Below, in pieces: positions 27,591 through 35,584 of a stretch of 64,000 nt of DNA. The DNA is taken from the NCBI GenBank assembly GCA_030827315.1, contig JAURER010000001.1, positions 99,562 through 163,561 of the forward strand, in the 5' to 3' direction. This DNA is from Gemmatimonadota bacterium (GTDB lineage Bacteria > Gemmatimonadota > Gemmatimonadetes > Longimicrobiales > Gaopeijiaceae). The position numbers and the translations under genes were made by a program. The notes beneath the pieces are model-generated. The model had not been told where the DNA came from and did not search any database. It worked only from the letters and a program-made list of their open reading frames with translations. Positions within the stretch are counted from its first letter, which is position 1. Each line of letters opens with the position of its first letter.

Positions 27591-27773
27591 CCGGGCCGCG
27601 GCGCGGCACCCCGCGACCCGAGGGTCAACAAAACCGGAGCTTCCGGTGACCCTCACGGTTGTGCAGGATCCAGTGCGCAGAACCTTTCAGCCCGCGCGCG
27701 CTGTATGCTGCATGCCGTCCCGAGTCTTCCCGCCGCACGTGGAAGGCCGCCCATCGCGAAACGGAAGCCCGTG

Positions 27774-29858
27774 ATGTCCCGATTCGAGTCCCTGACGTGG
27801 CCGCCCAGGGCGCTGCGCGCCGTCTGCGCCGGGTCTCTGTGCTCGCTCCTGGCCGCTGCCGGTGCGGCCTCGCAGAATCCGCGTGATTCCGTCCCGCGGG
27901 ACTCGCTCCGGATCCTCACCGGGATCATGGTGACCGTGGCGAAGCCTGCGATCACGAGCGGGGGGTCGAGCAGCGTCGTCATCGAGCTCGACTCGCTCGG
28001 GGCCCCGCCGGCTCCCTCGATGGAGCAGGTGCTGCGGACGATGCCGCTCATTCAGATCCGCACGAACAGCCGCGGCGAGGCCCAGCCGGCTCTGCGCGGG
28101 TCCGAAGACCGGCAGGTCTCGATCCTTCTCGACGGCGTGCCGCTGACGCTGGGGTGGGATCACCGCACCGACATGTCGATTATCCCGCTCACCGCGGCCC
28201 ACGACGTGACGCTGGTGCGGGGACTCTCGTCCGTGCTCTACGGGCCCAACACCCTGGGCGGCGTCGTGGCCGTGGACGTGGCCCGCTCTCAGGAGCGGGC
28301 CGTCTCTGTCGATCCGGTGACCGCCGGCATCTCGGTGGATCGGACCGGCGCCACCCAGGTGTCCGCTGCCGCCGGCTACCTCGCCGACGACACGGACGAC
28401 CAGTGGGTGTTCCGGGCCGGCGCGGGGTACTCGGACCGCCGGGGTCTTCCGCTGGCGGACGGCCTCCGGACCGCCCCGGATCTGACCGCGGAGTATCTCG
28501 TCGACGCGGACGCACTTCGGCTCAACAGCGACGCGCGGCGCGTGGACGGCTTCTTCACGGCGCGCTACCGGGCCGACGAGGGCGTGTGGGGGGCGCTCTC
28601 GGTTTCGGGGTACGACGTGGAGCGCGGCGTCCCGCCGGAGGCGCATCAGATCGCCCCCCGCTTCTGGCGCTACCCCGTCCAGCAACGCGTCGTCGCTGCG
28701 CTTTCGGGGGGCACCGGACACCGCGAGACCGGCAGGGGCACGGGCGACCTCGAGTTCGCGCTCGGCTTCGACGGAGGCTCGACGCTCATCGAGTCGTACA
28801 CGGACGAGCGCTACACGACGGTGGCGGAGTGGGAAGACTCCGACGACTTCGTCTTCACGGCGCGACTCCTCGGCGAGCACACGCTGGGCGATCGGGCGAA
28901 CCTGAGGGCCTCTGCCACGTACGCCGACGTGTCGCACGACGAGACCCTGACGCCCGGCGGCGCGGCCGGATACCGCCAGCGTCTCTGGAGTCTCGGCGCC
29001 GAGAGCGAACTCCGGCTCGGGAGCCAGGGCTCGACGAGCCTGTCGCTCGGCGGGGCGCTGGACGGTGCCGACACCCCGGAAGCCGGTGACAAGCCGGAGC
29101 GGGGCCGGATCTCCGACTACGGGGTGCGGGCCGGCATCACCTCGCTCGTCGCGGACGGTCTGCTCGTGCACGGAAGCGCGAGCCGTCGCGCCCGCTTCCC
29201 GTCGCTCAGGGAGCTGTACTCGGGGGCTCTCGGGCGCTTCGAGCCGAACCCGGGGCTGCGGGCCGAGGCGCTCCTGGGGGTGGAGGCCGGGTTCACGGCG
29301 ATGGGCTCGCTGGGCGAGGTTCAGGTCGTCGGCTTCCACCAGAGGCTGACCGACGGGATCGTCCGGCGTTCCGTCAAGAGCACCGACGGCGTGCGGCGGT
29401 TCCAGCGCGTGAACCAGGACGAGGTGCGGGGCACCGGGGCGGAAGTCCTCGCCGTGGCGACCTTCGGGCGCGCCACGGTCACCGGCGACCTCACGGTCCA
29501 GGACGTGAAGGGCCTCGAGGCGGACGGTACGGAAGTCGAGCTGGAGTACGAACCCGCGCTCGCGGGGAAGCTGGGCGCGACCGTCCCGCTTCCGGCCCGG
29601 CTCTGGCTGGGGAGCGACCTGCGGTACATGAGCGGGCAGAAGTGCGAGAACCCGGAGGTCGGGGGGCTGGAGCCGCTGGCGTCCAGCAGCGTGTTCGACG
29701 TGACGCTGCGGCGCCTGTTCGGCATGCGGTCGGGTGGCGCGCTCAGCCGCGTGGAGGCGTCCGCCGCGGTGCGTAACGTGGCCGACGCCGCCGTGTTCGA
29801 TCAGTGCGGGCTCCCCCAGCCCGGGCGGATCTTCCAGGTCCAGCTTCGCCTCTGGTAG
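27774..29858 (+). CDS. TonB-dependent outer-membrane receptor
   Basis: A 694-residue outer-membrane receptor. The ATG at 27774, with GGAAG upstream, opens a signal peptide (about 35 residues). A plug domain follows (VLRTMPLIQIRTNSRGEAQP, ALRGSEDRQVSILLDGVPL, VRGLSSVLYGPNTLGGVVAVD). The remaining about 530 residues are barrel strands ending in FQVQLRLW, with the aromatic terminal residue typical of outer-membrane barrels. It imports a TonB-energised ligand that cannot be identified; no siderophore or B12 gene is adjacent, although the mutase encoded downstream needs B12. Confidence 0.92.
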   Translation: MSRFESLTWPPRALRAVCAGSLCSLLAAAGAASQNPRDSVPRDSLRILTGIMVTVAKPAITSGGSSSVVIELDSLGAPPAPSMEQVLRTMPLIQIRTNSRGEAQPALRGSEDRQVSILLDGVPLTLGWDHRTDMSIIPLTAAHDVTLVRGLSSVLYGPNTLGGVVAVDVARSQERAVSVDPVTAGISVDRTGATQVSAAAGYLADDTDDQWVFRAGAGYSDRRGLPLADGLRTAPDLTAEYLVDADALRLNSDARRVDGFFTARYRADEGVWGALSVSGYDVERGVPPEAHQIAPRFWRYPVQQRVVAALSGGTGHRETGRGTGDLEFALGFDGGSTLIESYTDERYTTVAEWEDSDDFVFTARLLGEHTLGDRANLRASATYADVSHDETLTPGGAAGYRQRLWSLGAESELRLGSQGSTSLSLGGALDGADTPEAGDKPERGRISDYGVRAGITSLVADGLLVHGSASRRARFPSLRELYSGALGRFEPNPGLRAEALLGVEAGFTAMGSLGEVQVVGFHQRLTDGIVRRSVKSTDGVRRFQRVNQDEVRGTGAEVLAVATFGRATVTGDLTVQDVKGLEADGTEVELEYEPALAGKLGATVPLPARLWLGSDLRYMSGQKCENPEVGGLEPLASSSVFDVTLRRLFGMRSGGALSRVEASAAVRNVADAAVFDQCGLPQPGRIFQVQLRLW

Positions 29859-29940
29859 CGGGGGGTGGCGGTCCGCCGCCGCCGTGCCGCGGCGCCTCGC
29901 GGCGGGCCCGCGGAGCGTTCCGCATCGGTCGGGGGCGGGC

Positions 29941-29946
29941 TAAGTT
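29941..29946 (+). promoter_or_regulatory. Possible -10 element (TAAGTT) before rnz
   Basis: TAAGTT lies 36 nt before the rnz ATG. TTCCGC (29918-29923) is 17 nt upstream as a weak -35. It fits the TAnnTT pattern seen before several other operons. Confidence 0.35.
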
Positions 29947-29976
29947 GGCCAGTCGCGCCCTGAAACCGGTCCTTCG

Positions 29977-30915
29977 ATGATCCGCCTCACCTTCCTCGGC
30001 ACCGCCGCCGCCCGCCCCACGGTCGGGCGCAACGTCAGCGGTATCGCCGTCCAGAGGGAGGGAGACCTCTTCCTGTTCGACTGCGGCGAGGGGACCCAGC
30101 GCCAGATGATGCGCTACCAGAGCGGCTTCGGCGTCCAGGCCATCTTCGTGACGCACACGCACGCCGACCACATCCTGGGCATCACCGGACTCGTCCGCAC
30201 GCTCGCCCTGCAGGGGCGCGCGGAGCCGATGACGGTCTTCGGGCCCCGGGGGGCCGGGCCGGTCCTCGACGCGGTGGTGAAGCTGGGCGACGAGCGGGTC
30301 GGCTTCCCGCTCGACATCGTCGAGTGCGGACCCGGGGAGGGCTTCGCGGGGGACGGATACCGCATCGAGGCGTTCGAGGTGCGACACGGAACGGCGGCGG
30401 TGGGGTGGGCCCTCGTGGAGGAAGAGCGCCTGGGGCGCTTCGACGTCGAGCAGGCCCGCGCGCTCGGCGTCCCCGACGGCCCGCTCTTCGGGCGGCTCCA
30501 CCGTGGGGAGGACGTCGAGGTGGACGGGCGTGTGATCCGCGGCGCCGACCTGGTGGGCCAGCGCCGCCCGGGCCGACTCGTGGTGTACGCCGGCGATACC
30601 CGGCCGTGCCCGGCGACCGTCGCGCGGGCACGGGGCGCGGACGTTCTCGTGCACGAGGCGACCTTCAGCGAGGACGAGGCGGTTCGCGCCCGTCAGACGC
30701 ACCACAGCACCGCCCTGGAAGCGGGGCAGGTCGCGTCGGAGGCCGGGGTTGGCGCCCTCTGGCTCACGCACCTGTCCGCGCGTTACGCGGACGATCCGCG
30801 GCCCCTCGAGGAGGAGGCCCGCAGGGCCTTCGAGGGGGCCCGTGTCGCGCGGGACGGGCTCGTGGTGGAGGTGCCACTCCGGGCCGACTCCGAGGAGACG
30901 GCGGAACAGGCATGA
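29977..30915 (+). CDS. rnz: Ribonuclease Z (tRNA 3' endonuclease)
   Basis: A 312-residue metallo-beta-lactamase-fold nuclease that trims the 3' trailer of tRNA precursors. It shows the N-terminal [16 protein letters not shown], the loop [12 protein letters not shown], the zinc motif [17 protein letters not shown] and the late [16 protein letters not shown]. Length is normal for bacterial RNase Z. It is the first gene of a run with a small unknown gene, aroA and cmk; the next start overlaps its stop (ATGA). Confidence 0.95.
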   Translation: MIRLTFLGTAAARPTVGRNVSGIAVQREGDLFLFDCGEGTQRQMMRYQSGFGVQAIFVTHTHADHILGITGLVRTLALQGRAEPMTVFGPRGAGPVLDAVVKLGDERVGFPLDIVECGPGEGFAGDGYRIEAFEVRHGTAAVGWALVEEERLGRFDVEQARALGVPDGPLFGRLHRGEDVEVDGRVIRGADLVGQRRPGRLVVYAGDTRPCPATVARARGADVLVHEATFSEDEAVRARQTHHSTALEAGQVASEAGVGALWLTHLSARYADDPRPLEEEARRAFEGARVARDGLVVEVPLRADSEETAEQA

Positions 30916-31268
30916 CCTCCTTTCCCCCGATGCATCGCCTGCAGGTCGCGGCCGATCCCGATCACCCGGCGCTCGGCCAGCGCGCACGGTCACCCGCCGA
31001 GACCCGGGCTCGCTGGGAGGTGCGCGCCGCACAGTGGAGGGCTCGTGAACTCGCCGAGGTGGTCTTCGGGTCGGTCACGTCCATGGGGATTTCGGGCATA
31101 CGCGGCGACGGCCTCCTCCGCGGGCTCCTGCGCCTCGAGGTTCCGTTCACGGGGCTGGAGGACCACCGCGAGCGCGAGGCCCGCTTCCTCTCGGCCGTGG
31201 AGGACGATCCGGTGCTGGGAGGCGTGCGCCTCCTCTACGTCATCGGTCCCGATGCGGGCTCGGGCTGA
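30912..31268 (+). CDS. Small protein of unknown function
   Basis: A 118-residue soluble, Arg-rich protein whose ATG overlaps the rnz stop by 4 nt and which ends 12 nt before aroA, so it belongs to that operon. No signal peptide, membrane helix, Cys motif or known domain is seen. A central predicted helix ([20 protein letters not shown]) and the final strand ([11 protein letters not shown]) suggest a compact fold. Codon use matches its neighbours and the tight coupling argues that it is a real gene. I do not recognise the family. Confidence 0.65.
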   Translation: MTSFPPMHRLQVAADPDHPALGQRARSPAETRARWEVRAAQWRARELAEVVFGSVTSMGISGIRGDGLLRGLLRLEVPFTGLEDHREREARFLSAVEDDPVLGGVRLLYVIGPDAGSG

Positions 31269-31280
31269 GGGGAGCGCGGC

Positions 31281-32567
31281 ATGCTGACCGTGCGGGTCCC
31301 GGGAGACAAGTCGCTCAGCCAGCGTGCACTGATCCTTGCGGCTCTGGCGGACGGGGAAAGCCGCCTGTCGGGCGTCCTGCCCGGCGGCGACGCCGAGTCG
31401 ACCGCGGGAGCGCTGCGCGCGCTCGGTGCGGACATTCCGGCCCTCCCGCGCGACGGAGCCGAGATCGTGGTCCGCGGCAGCGGCCTGCGGGGACTCCGCG
31501 CGCCGGACGGCCCCCTCGACCTGGGTAACAGCGGGACCGGCACGCGCCTGCTGGCCGGCGTCCTGGCGGGTGCCGGCCTCATGGCCACGCTCGACGGCGA
31601 CGCTTCGCTTCGGTCGCGCCCGATGGAGCGGATTACCGCCCCCCTTCGCGCGATGGGGGCGACGTTCGAGCACCCGGGCGCGCCCGGGCGACTTCCCATG
31701 ACGGTCCGGGGTAGCCACCCGCTCCAGCCGCTCCAATGGACGAGTCCGGTGGCGAGCGCGCAGGTCAAGAGCAGCCTCCTGCTGGCCGGGCTGACCGGAC
31801 AAGCCTTCGTGCTGGTCACCGAGCCTCGCCGCTCGCGTGACCACACCGAGCGGCTGCTCGGCGCGGTCGGGGCGGCGGTCGTGTCGCACGCGACGGCCGG
31901 CGGATGGCGTGTCGAGCTCCGGGACCCTCCCGAGCGTATCGGTCCGCTCGACTTCGCCGTGCCGGGCGACATCTCGTCCGCGGCGTTCGTCCTGGCTCTC
32001 GCGGCGCTCGGCGGGGCGCGGGCGGGGGTGACCGTGGAAGGGGTCGGCCTCAACCCGACGCGCACCGCGTTCCTTGGCGTCCTCCAGCGCATGGGCGCGC
32101 GGGTCCGGGTCGAGCCGTCGAGCGCTCCAGGGGCGTGCGAACCGGTGGGCGACGTAACGGTGGAGGCGGGGATGCTGCGGGCGACCGACGTCGGCGCCGA
32201 CGAAGTGCCCTCGCTCATCGATGAGCTGCCCCTCGTGGCGGCGCTCGGAGCGCGCGCGCAGGGCGTGACACGCATCCGGGGTGCAGGCGAGCTCAGGGCC
32301 AAGGAGTCCGACCGGATCGCGACCATGGTCGCGAACCTGCGAGCCGTGGGAGTCGAGGCCGAGGAGGAGCCCGACGGCCTGACCGTGCGCGGGGGGGAAG
32401 GCCCGTTGCGCGGAAGGGTGCGGGCGTTCCACGATCACCGCATCGCCATGACGTTCGGCGTACTGGGCCGCCTGCCAGGATCGGACATCGAGGTCGACGA
32501 CCCGGGCGTGGCCGACGTCAGCTTCCCCGGCTTCGCCGCGCTACTCCAACAGCTCGGAGGTCCATGA
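31281..32567 (+). CDS. aroA: 3-phosphoshikimate 1-carboxyvinyltransferase (EPSP synthase)
   Basis: A 428-residue enzyme joining shikimate-3-phosphate and phosphoenolpyruvate, the sixth step of the shikimate pathway. Motifs seen: VPGDKSLSQRALILAALADG, GNSGTGTRLLAG (the PEP and glyphosate site), LRSRPMERI, VASAQVKSSLLLAGL, DISSAAFVLALA, the late RAKESDR and FHDHRIAMTFGV. The sequence begins directly at the first conserved motif, without the usual 10-15 preceding residues. Its stop overlaps the cmk start by 4 nt, a common aroA-cmk pairing. Confidence 0.95.
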   Translation: MLTVRVPGDKSLSQRALILAALADGESRLSGVLPGGDAESTAGALRALGADIPALPRDGAEIVVRGSGLRGLRAPDGPLDLGNSGTGTRLLAGVLAGAGLMATLDGDASLRSRPMERITAPLRAMGATFEHPGAPGRLPMTVRGSHPLQPLQWTSPVASAQVKSSLLLAGLTGQAFVLVTEPRRSRDHTERLLGAVGAAVVSHATAGGWRVELRDPPERIGPLDFAVPGDISSAAFVLALAALGGARAGVTVEGVGLNPTRTAFLGVLQRMGARVRVEPSSAPGACEPVGDVTVEAGMLRATDVGADEVPSLIDELPLVAALGARAQGVTRIRGAGELRAKESDRIATMVANLRAVGVEAEEEPDGLTVRGGEGPLRGRVRAFHDHRIAMTFGVLGRLPGSDIEVDDPGVADVSFPGFAALLQQLGGP

Positions 32568-33256
32568 CCCCGCTTCGAGACCCCATCGTGACCCTGGACG
32601 GTCCCGCCGGGTCGGGGAAGTCCTCAACGGCCCGCGCGGTCGCGGACCGACTCGGGTTCCGTCACCTCGACTCCGGCGCACTCTACCGGGCGCTCACGTT
32701 CGCGCTCCTCGAGGCGGGCATTCCGCAGACCGAGTGGGACGCACTGACCGAGGCGCAGCTGCGAGCCCTGGACGTGCGGGTGGAGCCCGGGGCGTCGGGC
32801 TTCGAGGTCTTCGTTCAGGGGAAGGCCGTGCGAAACGAGCTCCGCTCGCCCGAGGTCACGACGCGGGTGGCCCACCTGGCCAGCCTCGCGCCCTCGCGCG
32901 CCACCCTGATGGCGCTCCAGCGGGAGGCGGGGCGGCACGGGCGGCTGGTGGCCGACGGGCGAGATATGGGGACGGAGGTCTTTCCCGAGGCGGACATCAA
33001 GATCTACCTGGTCGCGGACCTTTCGGAGCGCGCGCGCCGGCGTCTGCGCGACGAGGGCGTGGCCGAGCCGTCGGACGCGGAGGTCCGCGCGCAGGCGATC
33101 GCCATCGCTGAACGGGATCGGCACGACTCCGAGCGTGAGCACTCACCGCTGCGCCGGCCCGATGGCGCGCACCTCATCGACACGACGAGGCTCGACTTCG
33201 AAGAGCAGGTCGATGCGATCGTGGCCCTGGTGGAGCGGCTGACCGGCGCCGGCTGA
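32564..33256 (+). CDS. cmk: Cytidylate kinase
   Basis: A 230-residue NMP kinase that phosphorylates CMP and dCMP. The P-loop is LDGPAGSGKSSTARAVA. It is followed by the CMP-binding LDSGALYRALTF, the DGRDMGTEVFPEADIKIYL segment and the lid (RARRRLRDEG, RDRHDSEREHSPL). It is the last gene before the rpsA promoter and attenuator-like hairpin; the cmk-rpsA order is widespread in bacteria. Confidence 0.95.
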   Translation: MTPLRDPIVTLDGPAGSGKSSTARAVADRLGFRHLDSGALYRALTFALLEAGIPQTEWDALTEAQLRALDVRVEPGASGFEVFVQGKAVRNELRSPEVTTRVAHLASLAPSRATLMALQREAGRHGRLVADGRDMGTEVFPEADIKIYLVADLSERARRRLRDEGVAEPSDAEVRAQAIAIAERDRHDSEREHSPLRRPDGAHLIDTTRLDFEEQVDAIVALVERLTGAG

Positions 33257-33285
33257 GCCTGGCCGCGATCGGCGACGTCGTTCGG

Positions 33286-33314
33286 TTGACGGTCTTCGAG
33301 GCCCCGCCTAGCTT
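33286..33314 (+). promoter_or_regulatory. Promoter of rpsA
   Basis: TTGACG (33286-33291) and TAGCTT (33309-33314) are exactly 17 nt apart, 30 nt after the cmk stop. Transcription would start near 33321, upstream of the hairpin at 33362. Confidence 0.55.
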
Positions 33315-33361
33315 TCCTTGGCTGGGGAACAACCGCTTTGCGGCGTCTCCCGGTATCCGCT

Positions 33362-33387
33362 GAAAGGCTTCGGCCTTTCTTTTTTTT
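33362..33387 (+). terminator. Intrinsic terminator in the rpsA leader
   Basis: A 7-bp stem (GAAAGGC with GCCTTTC) closed by a TTCG tetraloop is followed at once by eight T. It is a textbook factor-independent terminator. It lies between the predicted promoter and the rpsA ATG, so it may end cmk read-through, act as an attenuator for rpsA, or both. Confidence 0.85.
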
Positions 33388-33464
33388 CCACCCGAACCCG
33401 ACGCTCGCCCCCTTGAGCCTCGGCACAGAGCGCGCTCCGCACTCCGCGTGAGCCCCGAGAGACC

Positions 33465-35546
33465 ATGACAGACAAAGAGAATCCGGCCCCCGAGGCCGAG
33501 TCCGAGATCACGGACGCCAATGTTTCCGACGACGACCTCGCCGAGGGCGAGGAGGTGATCGTCGACGCCCTCACCGGCGAGGTGACCACGATTTCTGCCG
33601 AGGAGGCCGCGGCCGACGAAGCAGCCGAGAAGGCCGCCGCCGTGGCCCGGATGAATCTTCCCGAGGGGATTTCCCCCGAGCTGTTCTTCGACCCGTACGG
33701 CGAGGAGGTCCTCTCGACCTCCAAGGCCGATTTCGAGGCGATGCTCGAGCAGTTCAGCGGCGGCTTCCAGGCCTTCCGCGAGGGCGAGATCGTCAACGCC
33801 ACCGTGCTCCGCGTCTCGGATGCGGCGGTGATCCTGGAGTTCGGCTTCAAGAGCGAGGGCTCCGTCGCACTCGACGAGTTCAAGGAGCCTCCCACCGAGG
33901 GTGAGGAGGTCGAGGTCCTGCTCGAGAGCCTCGAAGACGACGACGGTGTGGTCGTGCTCTCCAAAAAGAAGGCCGACTTCCTGCGCGTGTGGGAGAAGAT
34001 CCGCGAGGCCCACGAGGCCGACCGTCCGGTCAAGGGAACGCTCGTCCGCAAGATCAAGGGCGGCGTCACCGTCGACCTCATGGGCGTCGATGCCTTCCTC
34101 CCGGGGTCGCAGATCGCGCTCCGCCGCGTGCCGAACATCGAGGACCTCATCGGCGAGGTCTACAAGTTCAAGATCATCAAGCTCAACAAGCGCCGCCGCA
34201 ACATCGTGGTGTCGCGCCGCGTGATCCTCGAGGCCGAGCGCGAGACGAAGCGCGAGACCCTCGTGAAGGAGCTCCTCGTCGGGCAGGTGCGCGAGGGTGT
34301 GGTCAAGAACATCACCGATTTCGGCGCCTTCATCGACCTGGGCGGACTCGATGGCCTCCTCCACATCACGGACATGTCGTGGGGTCGCGTCGGTCACCCG
34401 TCCGAGGTGGTCGACATCGGCTCCAAGATCGACGTGAAGGTCCTCGACATCGACTGGAACCGCGAGCGGATCTCGCTGGGGCTCAAGCAGCTCCTCCCGT
34501 ATCCGTGGACGGACATCGACAAGAAGTATCCGGTCGGCTCGCGCGTCCGTGGCCGGGTGGTCTCGATCACCAACTACGGCGCGTTCGTCGAGCTCGAAAA
34601 GGGCGTCGAGGGTCTGGTGCACATCTCCGAGATGTCCTGGACCCGCAACGTGCGTCACCCGTCCAAGGTCGTGTCGATCGGCGAGGACATCGAGGCGGTG
34701 GTGCTGAAGGTCGATCCGAACGACGAGAAGATCTCTCTCGGGATGAAGCAGATCGAGGAGGACCCGTGGCTGGCGCTGCCGGTGAAGTACCCCACCGGCA
34801 CCCGGCTCACCGGTACGGTCCGCAACCTCACGTCGTTCGGCGCGTTCGTGGAGATCGAGCCGGGCATCGACGGCCTGGTCCATGTCTCGGACATGAGCTG
34901 GACCCGTCGTGTCGAGCACCCCTCCGAGTTGGTCCACAAGAGCCAGCAGCTCGAGGTCATGGTTCTGGACGTGGACGCCGAGAACAAGCGGATCAGCCTG
35001 GGCGTCAAGCAGCTCCAGGACGATCCGTGGCCCCTGATCTCGGAGCGTCTCGCGCCGGGCGTGGAGCCCGAGGGCAAGGTCGTCCGCGTGCAGGAGCAGG
35101 GCGTCGTGGTCGACCTCGGAGACGACATCGAGGGCTTCGTCCCCGTGTCGCACACCGGCGTGGAAGATGGGTCGCGTCTCGAGGAGCACTACGGGGCCGG
35201 TGACTCAGTCTCGCTGCGTGTCCTCGAGTCGGATGCGGCCAACCGCCGGATCGTGCTTGAGGTGACCGAGGTGCCGCCTCGGAAGTCTCGCGAGGAGATC
35301 GAGGCCGCGCGCATCGCCGCGGCCGAAGCCGCCGCGGCCGCGGCTGCGGCCGCCTCTGCGGCGGAGGCCGACGACGACGACGAGTTCGTCCGCCCGAAGG
35401 CGTCGCGGTCCGGCAAGCAGGTGGCGCCGGGTGCCGGCCCTGTGTCCGCGGCTGCGGCCGCCCCCGCGGCGGCGGAGGCCGACGCGGAAGAATCGGTAGC
35501 GGAGTCCGAGGCCGGTGAGGCGGAAGCCGGAGAAGAGGAGGAGTAG
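33465..35546 (+). CDS. rpsA: 30S ribosomal protein S1
   Basis: A 693-residue protein with six S1 (OB-fold) RNA-binding repeats from about residue 105 to 605. The third to fifth repeats are the most canonical (GVVKNITDFGAFIDLGGLDG, VVSITNYGAFVELEKGVEG, VRNLTSFGAFVEIEPGIDG). The sequence before the first repeat is acidic and helical. After the sixth comes an Ala/Glu/Asp-rich low-complexity tail of about 85 residues. S1 brings mRNA to the ribosome and often represses its own synthesis. The leader contains a promoter and a terminator hairpin (see those entries). The next gene follows after 38 nt. Confidence 0.95.
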   Translation: MTDKENPAPEAESEITDANVSDDDLAEGEEVIVDALTGEVTTISAEEAAADEAAEKAAAVARMNLPEGISPELFFDPYGEEVLSTSKADFEAMLEQFSGGFQAFREGEIVNATVLRVSDAAVILEFGFKSEGSVALDEFKEPPTEGEEVEVLLESLEDDDGVVVLSKKKADFLRVWEKIREAHEADRPVKGTLVRKIKGGVTVDLMGVDAFLPGSQIALRRVPNIEDLIGEVYKFKIIKLNKRRRNIVVSRRVILEAERETKRETLVKELLVGQVREGVVKNITDFGAFIDLGGLDGLLHITDMSWGRVGHPSEVVDIGSKIDVKVLDIDWNRERISLGLKQLLPYPWTDIDKKYPVGSRVRGRVVSITNYGAFVELEKGVEGLVHISEMSWTRNVRHPSKVVSIGEDIEAVVLKVDPNDEKISLGMKQIEEDPWLALPVKYPTGTRLTGTVRNLTSFGAFVEIEPGIDGLVHVSDMSWTRRVEHPSELVHKSQQLEVMVLDVDAENKRISLGVKQLQDDPWPLISERLAPGVEPEGKVVRVQEQGVVVDLGDDIEGFVPVSHTGVEDGSRLEEHYGAGDSVSLRVLESDAANRRIVLEVTEVPPRKSREEIEAARIAAAEAAAAAAAAASAAEADDDDEFVRPKASRSGKQVAPGAGPVSAAAAAPAAAEADAEESVAESEAGEAEAGEEEE

Positions 35547-35584
35547 CCCCGGATGACGAGAACCCCCCGCTCGAGAGGTCCTCG

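Noticed and set aside
33174..35189. A 671-codon minus-strand frame opposite rpsA
   Set aside because: It is a shadow of the repetitive S1 domains (repeated LVDLADEV-like text) with no start signal.
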